This document shows, piece after piece, positions 46,936-55,350 of a stretch of DNA of 64,000 bases. The stretch lies in contig OZ257257.1 in NCBI GenBank assembly GCA_965279705.1, positions 3,286,001 through 3,350,000 of the forward strand, given 5' to 3'. The first letter of the stretch is position 1; each line of letters opens with the position of its first letter. The position numbers and the translations under genes were made by a program. The DNA is from Stagnimonas sp965279705. Lineage in GTDB: Bacteria > Pseudomonadota > Gammaproteobacteria > Nevskiales > Nevskiaceae. The notes below the pieces were generated by a model. It was not told the origin of the DNA. It saw nothing but the letters and a program-made list of their open reading frames with translations, and searched no databases.

Positions 46936-48294
46936 CTACAAAGGCCAGGGCAGCAGCGCCTTCGCCGCGCCGTCCTGACCTTGCAGCTCGAAGCGCAGCG
47001 CCTTGCCGGCCTCTAGTACAAAAGCAGCACCGGTGTAGGGGTTGCGCTGATCAGGGGGCGCTTGTTCGATGGCGGCCGGCCAAGCGACGGGGGCAATCCC
47101 TTCAGCCTTCAAACGCGCCTGCAATCGTGCGATGCGCATCAGGCCATCGAGATTGCAGAGCCGCAAGGCGTCATCGCGCGAGTCCTTTTCATTCTGCCCG
47201 CTGGCCACAATCAGGCGGCCCGCCACGTTGTAGGGCCACTGCCACCAAGCCCACTGCACAGAGGAAGTCACCGGCAATGTCGCCAGCGCTGCGCAGCTTT
47301 GCGCATCGCGCAGCGCCCAGGCGGCGTGGCGTTCGGCGATGGCATTGATGCTGTGATTGGGCTTGATCGCGACCTGCAATGTGCGGGTGGCAAGCTGCTC
47401 GATGAGAGGGATGCTCTGATCTCCCGTCTCGATTTTTTCGGTTTTCAGGTTACGGATCGCGCCGTCAGAAAATCGTGTTTCGTATTGCCATGCCGCCGCC
47501 ATCGCCCGCTCGGCATCGCTTAGCGGTGCCAATGCGGCTTGCAGGGACGCCCGCTCTTCAACGCTGGGCAGGTCATGGTGCATCCAGTCGCCTGCCACGG
47601 CCAGCACGTCGCGCACTGCGGCGGCAAACATCATCTTGTCGGTCCGCGTGACGGCGTGTTGCAGCCTCAGCCGCCACCGCTGCAACTCATTCACCAACGC
47701 CTCTGTCGCCGCTTGATCGCCCTGCACACGTCGCAGCGTGAGCTGAGCCAGGTACAGGCGCTGCGTTTGCAGCAGCGGACCCAGCGAGCCCAGCGCAAAG
47801 CTGGTGATGGAGGGTGGCGGTGCCTGCTGCAGCGTCAACGGTGCAAGCCATTCGTAGCGCCGCAACCATTCAGCATGCGCAGCAAGCTCGGCCTTCAAGA
47901 CCTCCGGCTGCTCACGCACAAAATCCACGCAGCGCAGTCGGCCACTGTTGCTGCGCACACCGCAGACATCGCCCATCGGCTCAAAGGCAAGTCGCCGAGC
48001 CTCTTCGGATTTCAGTGAATCGAATGGCTTCTGTCCACCGACCAGCGCCGCGAGATAGCGATCCCGAACCTGCTGCCCGACTTGCATCAGGTCTTCACGT
48101 CGCTGCATCGGCAGGTCCTGCCCGAAGCCGTAGATCGCGATCAGAAAATTATCTGCATCGGCCAGCGGGGGCGGCTCCGCCAGGGCGGCGCGCGTGGTGG
48201 CAGAGGGAGCGACATCGAACAGATTCAGCACCAGCAGCCCCACCAACAGCATCAACACCGCAATCGACAGCCGCTTCAATGTCCGCAGGATCAT
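46936..48294 (-). CDS. Membrane-anchored hypothetical protein
   Basis: 452 residues from the ATG at 48294, preceded by AAGGAG. One N-terminal membrane helix (IAVLMLLVGLLVLNLF), then a mainly helical soluble region, presumably periplasmic. No motif recognised. It lies 29 bp after the upstream lipoprotein gene, probably in the same operon as it and the TonB-like gene. Confidence 0.6.
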   Translation of the reverse strand: MILRTLKRLSIAVLMLLVGLLVLNLFDVAPSATTRAALAEPPPLADADNFLIAIYGFGQDLPMQRREDLMQVGQQVRDRYLAALVGGQKPFDSLKSEEARRLAFEPMGDVCGVRSNSGRLRCVDFVREQPEVLKAELAAHAEWLRRYEWLAPLTLQQAPPPSITSFALGSLGPLLQTQRLYLAQLTLRRVQGDQAATEALVNELQRWRLRLQHAVTRTDKMMFAAAVRDVLAVAGDWMHHDLPSVEERASLQAALAPLSDAERAMAAAWQYETRFSDGAIRNLKTEKIETGDQSIPLIEQLATRTLQVAIKPNHSINAIAERHAAWALRDAQSCAALATLPVTSSVQWAWWQWPYNVAGRLIVASGQNEKDSRDDALRLCNLDGLMRIARLQARLKAEGIAPVAWPAAIEQAPPDQRNPYTGAAFVLEAGKALRFELQGQDGAAKALLPWPL

Positions 48295-48323
48295 CCAGAT
48301 CACTCCTTCTTGTTTGAAACTCC

Positions 48324-49169
48324 CTAGCGCTGCTTCTCGAACAGCGGCTTCACCATGCGCTTCACCCAATCTTCGGTGATTTTAAGGTCGGCGTAGCTCG
48401 AACGGCTACCGCCGAGATCGTAGTAGGTGTCGGACGGCGACTGGCCGCGAAACTCGCCGGGGAAGGAGCTGTAGACGAGGTTGCCGGTATCGAGGTTGAC
48501 CAGCCGAACCCGCGCGGTGCCCTCGTCACCGGCGATGTTGACGAAGCCCAGCAGCAGGCCGAACGCTGCACCGGCCGAACGACTGGCCGTGGAGGTGCGT
48601 TCGCCGCCGACCGAAAGGGCGACGATGTAAGGGGTCTTCAGCCGCGCCTTCAGAAGTGCGGCCTGTTCGGGCTTGAGCAGCGGACAGTCGTAGCGCGACT
48701 CCTTGCGGTAGCGCTCGTCGTCGCAGGTGGCGAACAACTGGGTGTAGGCGGCCAGCAGGGCGTCGTCCTTGGCGACGGCAGCGTTCAGGGGCTCGGGGAA
48801 CAGCAGGCTCTTGCCCTCGTTCGGCCTCGATGCGCTGGGCGCGATGCGGCCGCCCTTCTCATCGCCGCGCGGCGGCATGGCAGACGCGCACATCACCGGC
48901 ACCACGAACTGGCCGATGCTCACGCCGTGATCCTTGAAGCCGACGATCACTTCCTTCGCGCCATCCTGCCCCAGCGTTCTGGATTCATCGACGATGAATT
49001 GATTGAGGTAGGCGAGGTTGCGTCGATACAGGCAGCCATCGGCCACCAGCACGGGCGTTTCCTTGACGAGACGGCGCTGCGCCTCCTCGATGGGCGACTC
49101 GCCCGGAGGCACGCTGGCGCAGCCGGCCAGCAGCGAAAAGGACAACAGCACGGAGATCAGAGTTTTCAT
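48324..49169 (-). CDS. Hypothetical lipoprotein
   Basis: 281 residues. Lipobox LLAGC at residues 13-17 (Cys17). Contains a pair of Cys residues and a C-terminal region with VRLVNLDTGNLVYSSFPGEFRG. I do not recognise the family. It lies 25 bp after the TonB-like gene. Confidence 0.65.
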   Translation of the reverse strand: MKTLISVLLSFSLLAGCASVPPGESPIEEAQRRLVKETPVLVADGCLYRRNLAYLNQFIVDESRTLGQDGAKEVIVGFKDHGVSIGQFVVPVMCASAMPPRGDEKGGRIAPSASRPNEGKSLLFPEPLNAAVAKDDALLAAYTQLFATCDDERYRKESRYDCPLLKPEQAALLKARLKTPYIVALSVGGERTSTASRSAGAAFGLLLGFVNIAGDEGTARVRLVNLDTGNLVYSSFPGEFRGQSPSDTYYDLGGSRSSYADLKITEDWVKRMVKPLFEKQR

Positions 49170-49194
49170 CGTGCTGATGTAACGCTCGAAACCG

Positions 49195-50328
49195 CTATCG
49201 GTAGACCTCGACCGGAAACGACAGCTCGACCGGCACCACCGTCATGGTGTCGGGCACGCGCGGCAGGGTGGCGGCGCGGATGACATTGGCGGCACGCTCG
49301 ATCAGCACGCCGCTGGCGGGCTCGGCCGGCGTAATCTCCAGCACCTGACCACTGCGATCGACCAGAAACTTCATGCGGATCGTCGCTTTCGGCCCGGCTT
49401 TGACGGCTTCGGCGAGCATGCGCACGTTGGTGGCCTTGAGCCTGGCGGTCAGCAGCGCAAAAAACTGCTGCCGCGCCGCATTGCTGGCCTTGCCCTGGTC
49501 GGGCGCGGCGCGGTTAGCGTCGCGGGCGACGGGCGCATCGAGTGCAAAGGTGGTGATGCCGCTTTCGGCCTCGTCGACGGCCCCGGCCGGCGGCGGTGGT
49601 TCGGCCAACAGCGGGCCTTGCGGCAGCATGGCGCGGTAGTCCGGCGGCGGCTTGTTTTGCAGCAAGGGCGCTTGTGCGGCGCGCGCGCTCTGCTCGGCGG
49701 CCGTGGCCGCGCGGGCAATGGCGGCATCGACGTCGTAGCGGTCTTCCTCTGGTGCCAGCAAATAGGGCACCTGCGACGGTAAAGCCTGCGGTTCCTCCCT
49801 TGCTTGCCCGGCAGCTGACGGTGCGGCGGCGATACCGACCGGCACTGAAGCCACGGGCGACGTTGCAGCAGCCGACACATGGGGCGCTGCAGCCGGCTTG
49901 GGCGTGCGGGCGCGATCGCTGACGGTATCGATGTTGGGTAGACGCGTCGCGGAGGGGACGATGTTGGCGACGATCTGCAAGCCGCTGGCGCGGGAAAAAT
50001 CGAGATCGCCCGTCAGCCGCATCGTGCCGCTGGCACGCGGTGCGGGTTTGGCAAACAAGCCAGCCGGCAATGCGGCTGGCTGGCGCTCTGGCGAGACAGA
50101 CCCCAGCTTGGTGGACATCACCATGCCACGACCCTTGGGCGGCGCAGGCGGTGGGGTGATCTCGACGATATCCTCGGGCGGCGTGCCGACTGCGGCAGAC
50201 TCGCCTGCCGCATCGAAGCGTTCAAACAGGTTCGGCGCATAACGCCACAGCAGCACGAGGTGCAGGGCAAGGGCGATGAGTAGCGCCCAGCGCAAGCGGC
50301 GGGCAGTGGCGGAGAGGCGTGGACGCAT
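49195..50328 (-). CDS. TonB-like energy-transducing protein
   Basis: 377 residues: one N-terminal membrane helix (WALLIALALHLVLLW), a long Pro/Ala-rich periplasmic spacer, and a C-terminal domain (ATIRMKFLVDRSGQVLEITPAEPASG) with the TonB/TolA-type beta fold. It may transmit energy to outer-membrane receptors, though no exbBD genes are nearby, so a structural role is also possible. Confidence 0.6.
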   Translation of the reverse strand: MRPRLSATARRLRWALLIALALHLVLLWRYAPNLFERFDAAGESAAVGTPPEDIVEITPPPAPPKGRGMVMSTKLGSVSPERQPAALPAGLFAKPAPRASGTMRLTGDLDFSRASGLQIVANIVPSATRLPNIDTVSDRARTPKPAAAPHVSAAATSPVASVPVGIAAAPSAAGQAREEPQALPSQVPYLLAPEEDRYDVDAAIARAATAAEQSARAAQAPLLQNKPPPDYRAMLPQGPLLAEPPPPAGAVDEAESGITTFALDAPVARDANRAAPDQGKASNAARQQFFALLTARLKATNVRMLAEAVKAGPKATIRMKFLVDRSGQVLEITPAEPASGVLIERAANVIRAATLPRVPDTMTVVPVELSFPVEVYR

Positions 50329-50402
50329 TCAGTAATTGTAGGCGGCAACGATGCCTGTCTTGTGCAGGCCGCGTTGCCGCAAGGTCGGGTTTACACCCTA
50401 GC

Positions 50403-52385
50403 TCACCAGTGCTCGCCCTTGAACACATTGGCAAACACCACCTGCTCCAGCGAGGGCTTGGCACCTTCCTTCTTGCCGCGCGCGGCCGAGCTGGAAGGAA
50501 ACAACTGGAAGCCCTTGCTCAACACCCAGTCGTTCGCCTTGGGCCAGATCGCGTAGCTCACCGCCGCGGCGGTGCCCATGCTGGTGGCGATGCTCTTGGG
50601 TCGTTCGAGAATCGCCTTCACCACGGTGTCTGCCGCATCTTCCGGTGACCAGGTGGGGATGTAGTCGTACATCTTGGTGGGCGCGATCATCGGCGTGCGC
50701 ACCAGCGGCATGTAGATGGCCGTGGTGTGGATGTTGCGCGCCTTGACCTCGGCCGACAGGCAGCGGGTAAAGGCATCGAGTGCGGCCTTGCTCGCCACGT
50801 AAGCCGAGAAGCGCGCCGCATTGGCGAGCACGCCGATCGAGCTGATGTTGATGATGTGCCCGCCCTTGCGCTGCATCATCGACGGCAGCAGGGCGATGAT
50901 GAGCCGCACCGAGCCGAAGTAGTTGAGCTGCATCGTCCGCTCGAAATCGTGGAAGCGCGAGGTCGATTCCATCACCCCGCGGCGGATCGAACGGCCGGCG
51001 TTGTTGATGAGCACATCGACATGGCCGAAGTCCTTCAGCACCTCCGCCGCCATGCGGTCGATGTCGGCCATGTCGCTGAGATCGCAGGGATAGACATAGG
51101 CCTCGCCACCGGCCTTTTCCAGGATGGCCTTGCTCTCTTCCAGCTTGTCGAGCGTGCGCGCAACGAGAATGACTTTGGCACCCGCCGCTGCGAGCTTCTT
51201 CGCCGCCGCAAAGCCAATGCCCGACGAGCCGCCAGTGATCAATGCCACCTTGCCCGACATGCGCTGCGAGAGCTTGGCCGGGATCTTCACCTTGAGGTCG
51301 AGATGCAGCTCCCAGTACGCCCAGAGCTTGCCGCAGTAGTCGCGGATATCCGGGCAGCTGATGCCGGTGCCTTTCAGTGCCGCACGGGTTTCGCGGTCGT
51401 CGAAAATCGCCTGGTTGAAGGCATAGCCCAGCACCGACGGCGGCACGCCGATGGCGTCCGAAAACTTCTGCTGATTGCTGTGCGAAATGCGTTTGCCGAC
51501 GCGCGCCATCAGGCTCTTCACGCTCTTGGGCAGCAGCGGGATAGGCAGCTTGCGGGCGAACTCGGGACCGTGCGCGGCTTCGAGAAACGCCTGCAGCAGA
51601 TCGCCCACGCTGGGGCTGGTGGACTGCATCAGGTGGAAGCACTTGCCGTCGAGCTTGGGCTTGTGCGCCAGCGCATCCATCGCGGCGACGATGTAGTCCA
51701 CCGGTGCCACCGCCACCTTGCCACCCTCGATACCGAGGATGGGCAGCCACTTGGGCACGCGATGGCTGATTTTCTGGATCGCCTTGGCGAAGTAGTACGG
51801 GCCGTCGATCTTGTCCATCTCGCCGGTTTCGCTATGGCCGACCACCACGCCGGGGCGGTAGATGCGGAACGGCACCTTGCTCTCGTTGCGGACGATCGCC
51901 TCGCTCTGGAACTTGGTGCGGTAGTACGGGTGGTCGACCGACTGCCCTTCGTCGAACATGCTCTCGCGGAAGGTGCCGACGTAATCGCTGCCGGCGACGG
52001 CGACGCTCGACACGTGATGCAGCACGGCCGGTGCGCCGAGATCGTTGACGAAAGCCACGACATTGCGCGTGCCCTCGTTATTGATCTTGTCGCCTTCCTC
52101 GTCGCTCATCGTCATGTCGTAGACGGCGGCGAGGTGGAACAAATGATCGACCTTGCCTTGCAGCTTTTTGAAGTCCGCCGGCGAGATCAGACCCGGTGTC
52201 GTGATGTCACCCCACAGTGGCACCAGCTTGCTGCCTGCAGCACCGTAGCGGGCCTTGAGCACCTCGAACTTCTCGGCCGAGGACTTGCGCACGAGCACGT
52301 AGACTTTCGCATCCTCGCGCGCCAGCAGTTTCTCCAGCAGAAACTTGCCGATAAAGCCCGTAGCGCCGGTGACGAAGTAGTTCAT
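50403..52385 (-). CDS. Two-domain fatty acyl-CoA reductase (alcohol-forming)
   Basis: 660 residues, the length and layout of the Marinobacter long fatty acyl-CoA reductase. An N-terminal male-sterility-type NAD(P)-binding domain (TGATGFIGKFLLEKLL at 7-22; catalytic YYRTK near 155) reduces acyl-CoA to aldehyde, and a C-terminal SDR domain (TGGSSGIGFAAAKKL; YVASKAALDAF) reduces the aldehyde to alcohol. Fatty alcohols feed wax-ester synthesis. No wax-ester synthase gene is in the window. Confidence 0.88.
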   Translation of the reverse strand: MNYFVTGATGFIGKFLLEKLLAREDAKVYVLVRKSSAEKFEVLKARYGAAGSKLVPLWGDITTPGLISPADFKKLQGKVDHLFHLAAVYDMTMSDEEGDKINNEGTRNVVAFVNDLGAPAVLHHVSSVAVAGSDYVGTFRESMFDEGQSVDHPYYRTKFQSEAIVRNESKVPFRIYRPGVVVGHSETGEMDKIDGPYYFAKAIQKISHRVPKWLPILGIEGGKVAVAPVDYIVAAMDALAHKPKLDGKCFHLMQSTSPSVGDLLQAFLEAAHGPEFARKLPIPLLPKSVKSLMARVGKRISHSNQQKFSDAIGVPPSVLGYAFNQAIFDDRETRAALKGTGISCPDIRDYCGKLWAYWELHLDLKVKIPAKLSQRMSGKVALITGGSSGIGFAAAKKLAAAGAKVILVARTLDKLEESKAILEKAGGEAYVYPCDLSDMADIDRMAAEVLKDFGHVDVLINNAGRSIRRGVMESTSRFHDFERTMQLNYFGSVRLIIALLPSMMQRKGGHIINISSIGVLANAARFSAYVASKAALDAFTRCLSAEVKARNIHTTAIYMPLVRTPMIAPTKMYDYIPTWSPEDAADTVVKAILERPKSIATSMGTAAAVSYAIWPKANDWVLSKGFQLFPSSSAARGKKEGAKPSLEQVVFANVFKGEHW

Positions 52386-52535
52386 GGGTTCTCACTCCAG
52401 AGTTTGTTTTTGACTGCACTGCGCGTCGCAGCATTCGCGCAAACATCCTAGCGCGCCCGCGCGGGCCACGTCCTGACGGCGAGTTTGCGGATGGATTGGG
52501 AATGCGCTGTTCTGACAGCAGAGCCCATGCAACCA

Positions 52536-52916
52536 TCAGGGCTCGATTACCTCATCCGCACGCGCCCAGCCCTGCACATCGCGCCAGGCAATCGACAGCC
52601 ATTTGCCTTCGGCATTGCTCAGCTCGCCCAGAATCTGCACCTTCTCGCCCACCGGCACGGTTTGCAGCGTGGCACTGGCATCAATGGGCCGCTGGCGCAC
52701 GGCGCTGCTGGTCTTCAAGGTGCCGTAGCGCGTCATGGAGGGCAGCACCTCCATGTTCAAGGCGGGGCGAGCAGCCTGGGCGGTGCGATCCGCAGTGCGT
52801 GTTTGCGTATCCGCCATGCCGGTTGGCGCATTGGGCAGATTGGATGCCGGTGCAGTGGCACGGCAAGCCGCAAGCATTGCCAGTGCGACGATCAAGACCA
52901 GCGGAGCGAGGCGCAC
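52536..52916 (-). CDS. SH3-like lipoprotein
   Basis: 126 residues. Lipobox LAAC near 18, then a disordered segment and a C-terminal bacterial SH3-like domain (TSSAVRQRPIDASATLQTVPVGEKVQILGEL...GKWLSIAWRDVQGWARADEV). Such domains bind cell-wall or protein ligands. It lies 9 bp after a second SH3-like lipoprotein gene. Confidence 0.7.
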   Translation of the reverse strand: MRLAPLVLIVALAMLAACRATAPASNLPNAPTGMADTQTRTADRTAQAARPALNMEVLPSMTRYGTLKTSSAVRQRPIDASATLQTVPVGEKVQILGELSNAEGKWLSIAWRDVQGWARADEVIEP

Positions 52917-52925
52917 GGCAGGGCC

Positions 52926-53492
52926 TCAGCGCTGGATATCGGCCTGCAACAACCAGCCCGATTCCTTGCCGGCAGTGACGTACCACCAGTAGCCATCGGC
53001 GTTGTAGATCTGCGGCCCCAGCTCAAGCTCGGTGGCCGGGGTCGGCGTGCCTTCGCTGCTGGCACTGGGCCGGGCACGCAGTGAGGCATTGCCGTAAGCG
53101 CGTACTTTTGCGCCCTTTTGCAGCGCCGCGATTTGTTGATGCGCGGGCGCAGCAGCGGGTGCCACGGCTGACGCAGAAGTCATTGCAGGGGCTGCACGCG
53201 CAGCCATGGCAGCTGGCGCGACCCGGCGCGGTGGCGGCGGTGTGCTGGGTGCCGACTCACGCGCGGCAATCGCCGCCGGTGTGTTGAGTTCGGACAGCGG
53301 CCGTGATTCGTTTCTGGCCTGTTGCGATGCTGGTGCTGCGCGGATGGCCTTGGTCTGGATGCCGGTGTATTCCGGCTCGCCGCCACCCGCCTCGGTTGCT
53401 GAAGCCCCACCCACACTCGCGCAGCCGCTGGCAAGACTCAATAAGGAAGAGATCGCCGCAGCGCAGATCACTGATTTGAATGTGGATGACAT
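52926..53492 (-). CDS. SH3-like lipoprotein with Ala/Pro-rich linker
   Basis: 188 residues from the ATG at 53492. Signal peptide with lipobox ASGC. Long Ala/Pro-rich spacer followed by an SH3-like region (ASLRARPSAS...WWYVTAGKESGWLLQADIQR). Probably a cell-envelope paralogue of the downstream gene, with which it forms an operon. Confidence 0.65.
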   Translation of the reverse strand: MSSTFKSVICAAAISSLLSLASGCASVGGASATEAGGGEPEYTGIQTKAIRAAPASQQARNESRPLSELNTPAAIAARESAPSTPPPPRRVAPAAMAARAAPAMTSASAVAPAAAPAHQQIAALQKGAKVRAYGNASLRARPSASSEGTPTPATELELGPQIYNADGYWWYVTAGKESGWLLQADIQR

Positions 53493-53638
53493 GTGCAGCT
53501 CCAGACGGTGAGGCGGCATGGGTAACGAACCAAGACTCTAGCAGCGAAACACCGCGCTTGACGACGACCCAAGGCCTGTCAACCAGACCTTATCAAGCCC
53601 GCAACCACAGACGGCATCTTCATTGCCCGTGAATGCCT

Positions 53639-54529
53639 TCAGTAATCACCTTCGTGATGCTGCCGCGCATCGCGTGCTTCGCTTTTTGCCGCAGTGCGAG
53701 CAACACGATCTTTGTCCGAAGCCCAGATCACATCCGGGAACAAGAGCACCCGCAGCAGGCCGATCAGCATCCACAGATAGCTCACCGAAAAGACGATGCC
53801 GCAGAACATGCTCACCCACTCGAAGTTGGGCGTGAGGTACTTGATACCCCACCAGCTCATCACGTCGGTGAGCGAGGCGGCGAGCCCGGCGGGGAATATC
53901 CACTGGTAAAGCCGCAGTTGGTTGAACTGCATCGAGAATGGGATGCCGATGATGAAGAAGCTGGTGGTGAAACCGAACAGATGCGCGTGGGTGAAGGCGA
54001 TGAGCTTGCCGAGCGACATCTGCGCGAAGTAGGCCTCGGCGCTGCCGTGCAGGCGCAGCTGGTACCAGATTTCGCTGGCACCGAAGCAGAAGGCAATGCC
54101 GAAGATGACCACCGCGAAGGCGATGCCGCGCTTGGCAGCGGGTGGAAAATCTCGCAGGTTGATGTCGACGCTGTGCGAGGTGAAGGGCACCGTCCACCAG
54201 TTGAAGGCGATCACCAGAAAGAAGAACGCGACCAGTGCGAGTGGGGCGCCGATGGTGATCCAGCGCGAGGGCTCTGGCGGCAGTTCGACGACTTCGGCGC
54301 TCTGCACCGGGGTATCAGCAAAGAAGTCGAAGTTGTCCTGCGGTGCTTCTGCTGGCGGGGCCGGGGTCGCTGGTGTCTCGGCGGTGCTTGCGCTGGCAGC
54401 CTGTTCGACGGCCAGCGTCAGCGGGCTCGCGTCCTGATCGGCAGCCGTCTGCGCCAGCACACGCACGCCAGAGAACAGGCCGATGAAGGCCAGCACCATC
54501 AGCACCGCGAAGATTCTGGACTTAAGCAT
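53639..54529 (-). CDS. Multi-pass membrane protein of the cytochrome c locus
   Basis: 296 residues: a signal-like N-terminal helix, an Ala/Pro-rich region, then about six membrane helices with conserved-looking histidines (FTHAHLFGFTTSFFIIGIP). The histidines inside membrane helices might bind heme b, a guess. Overlaps the upstream cytochrome c gene by 8 nt, so it probably acts with those cytochromes. Confidence 0.55.
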   Translation of the reverse strand: MLKSRIFAVLMVLAFIGLFSGVRVLAQTAADQDASPLTLAVEQAASASTAETPATPAPPAEAPQDNFDFFADTPVQSAEVVELPPEPSRWITIGAPLALVAFFFLVIAFNWWTVPFTSHSVDINLRDFPPAAKRGIAFAVVIFGIAFCFGASEIWYQLRLHGSAEAYFAQMSLGKLIAFTHAHLFGFTTSFFIIGIPFSMQFNQLRLYQWIFPAGLAASLTDVMSWWGIKYLTPNFEWVSMFCGIVFSVSYLWMLIGLLRVLLFPDVIWASDKDRVARTAAKSEARDARQHHEGDY

Positions 54530-55307
54530 TTTTCAGACGCACGTAGACCAGGGTGCCGGCCTTCTTCACAGCCTCCACGATGGCGGCATCGATGCCGCTG
54601 CCGGATGGCGCTGGCAGCTTGTCCAGCGCCATGCCCTTGAAGCCCGCGTAGACCTTGCTCTTCGCAGCCTCCGGCACATGCACGGTGTTGAGCGGTGTGA
54701 CGCTGGTGACGTTGAGCTGCCGATCCGTCGCGAGCAGCAGGAAGAAATCCTTGCCCTTGTATTGCGCCGGGAAGATCAGCGCCGTGCCGGCCGGCTTCTT
54801 GTCGGTGAGCGGAATGTAGATGGTGTTTTCATCGGCTTTGCCCAAGGCCGCGCCGAGCGTCTTAGCGCGCGCGATGTCGGCGTCGGTGAGCACCGCATCG
54901 CGTGGCAGATATTCGCGCACGCCGGGGAACAAGGCCTGCACTTCGCGCGGGATCAGGCTCGCGGTATCGAGCCAGTCACCCTTGTTGGTGGGCGTGGATT
55001 TGGCATCGCCGGGATTGGATTTGGCGGCGGCCTCGTCGGCGTTCTTCGCGCCATCGCCATCGCCATCGAGCGCGGCGATCTTGCCGAAGGCGGCCAGGCT
55101 TTCGCCGGCGTCCTTGAACTGCAAGCCATAGGCATTGTTGGGCGTGCCGCCGCCATCCTTGTGGCAGGCGTTGCAGCTGGGCGTGTAGCCGTATTGCTGC
55201 TTGTAGAGGCGTGCGAAGGCGGGCTCGGCTTGGACGGTCGTACCCAATAACAACAACGTCATTCCCGCGAAGGCGGGAATCCAGTTTTTCTTTTCTTCCG
55301 ACTGCAT
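54522..55307 (-). CDS. Single-heme cytochrome c with EF-hand-like loop
   Basis: 261 residues from the ATG at 55307, preceded by a strong GGAGG ribosome site. A signal peptide runs to about TVQA; its core WIPAFAGMT is encoded by a palindromic repeat (see 55258-55347). One heme motif, CNACH, near residue 50. A Ca-binding-like loop DGDGDGAKNADE follows near 85. Part of the cytochrome c operon; redox partner role inferred. Confidence 0.75.
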   Translation of the reverse strand: MQSEEKKNWIPAFAGMTLLLLGTTVQAEPAFARLYKQQYGYTPSCNACHKDGGGTPNNAYGLQFKDAGESLAAFGKIAALDGDGDGAKNADEAAAKSNPGDAKSTPTNKGDWLDTASLIPREVQALFPGVREYLPRDAVLTDADIARAKTLGAALGKADENTIYIPLTDKKPAGTALIFPAQYKGKDFFLLLATDRQLNVTSVTPLNTVHVPEAAKSKVYAGFKGMALDKLPAPSGSGIDAAIVEAVKKAGTLVYVRLKNA

Positions 55308-55347
55308 CAGATCACCTCCACTGGGTTCCCGCCTGCGCGGGAACGAC
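55258..55347. repeat. Pair of inverted GTCATTCCCGC-type intergenic repeats overlapping a gene start
   Basis: Two 27-bp copies in opposite orientation, 55258-55284 and 55321-55347, each with a palindromic core (ATTCCCGC gaag GCGGGAAT; GTTCCCGC ctgc GCGGGAAC). This is the widely scattered proteobacterial repeat whose translation reads WIPAFAGMT. One copy is inside the signal-peptide coding region of the cytochrome c gene, the other is between the two cytochrome c genes. The full structure may act as a cruciform or mRNA hairpin. Confidence 0.8.
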
Positions 55348-55350
55348 AAG

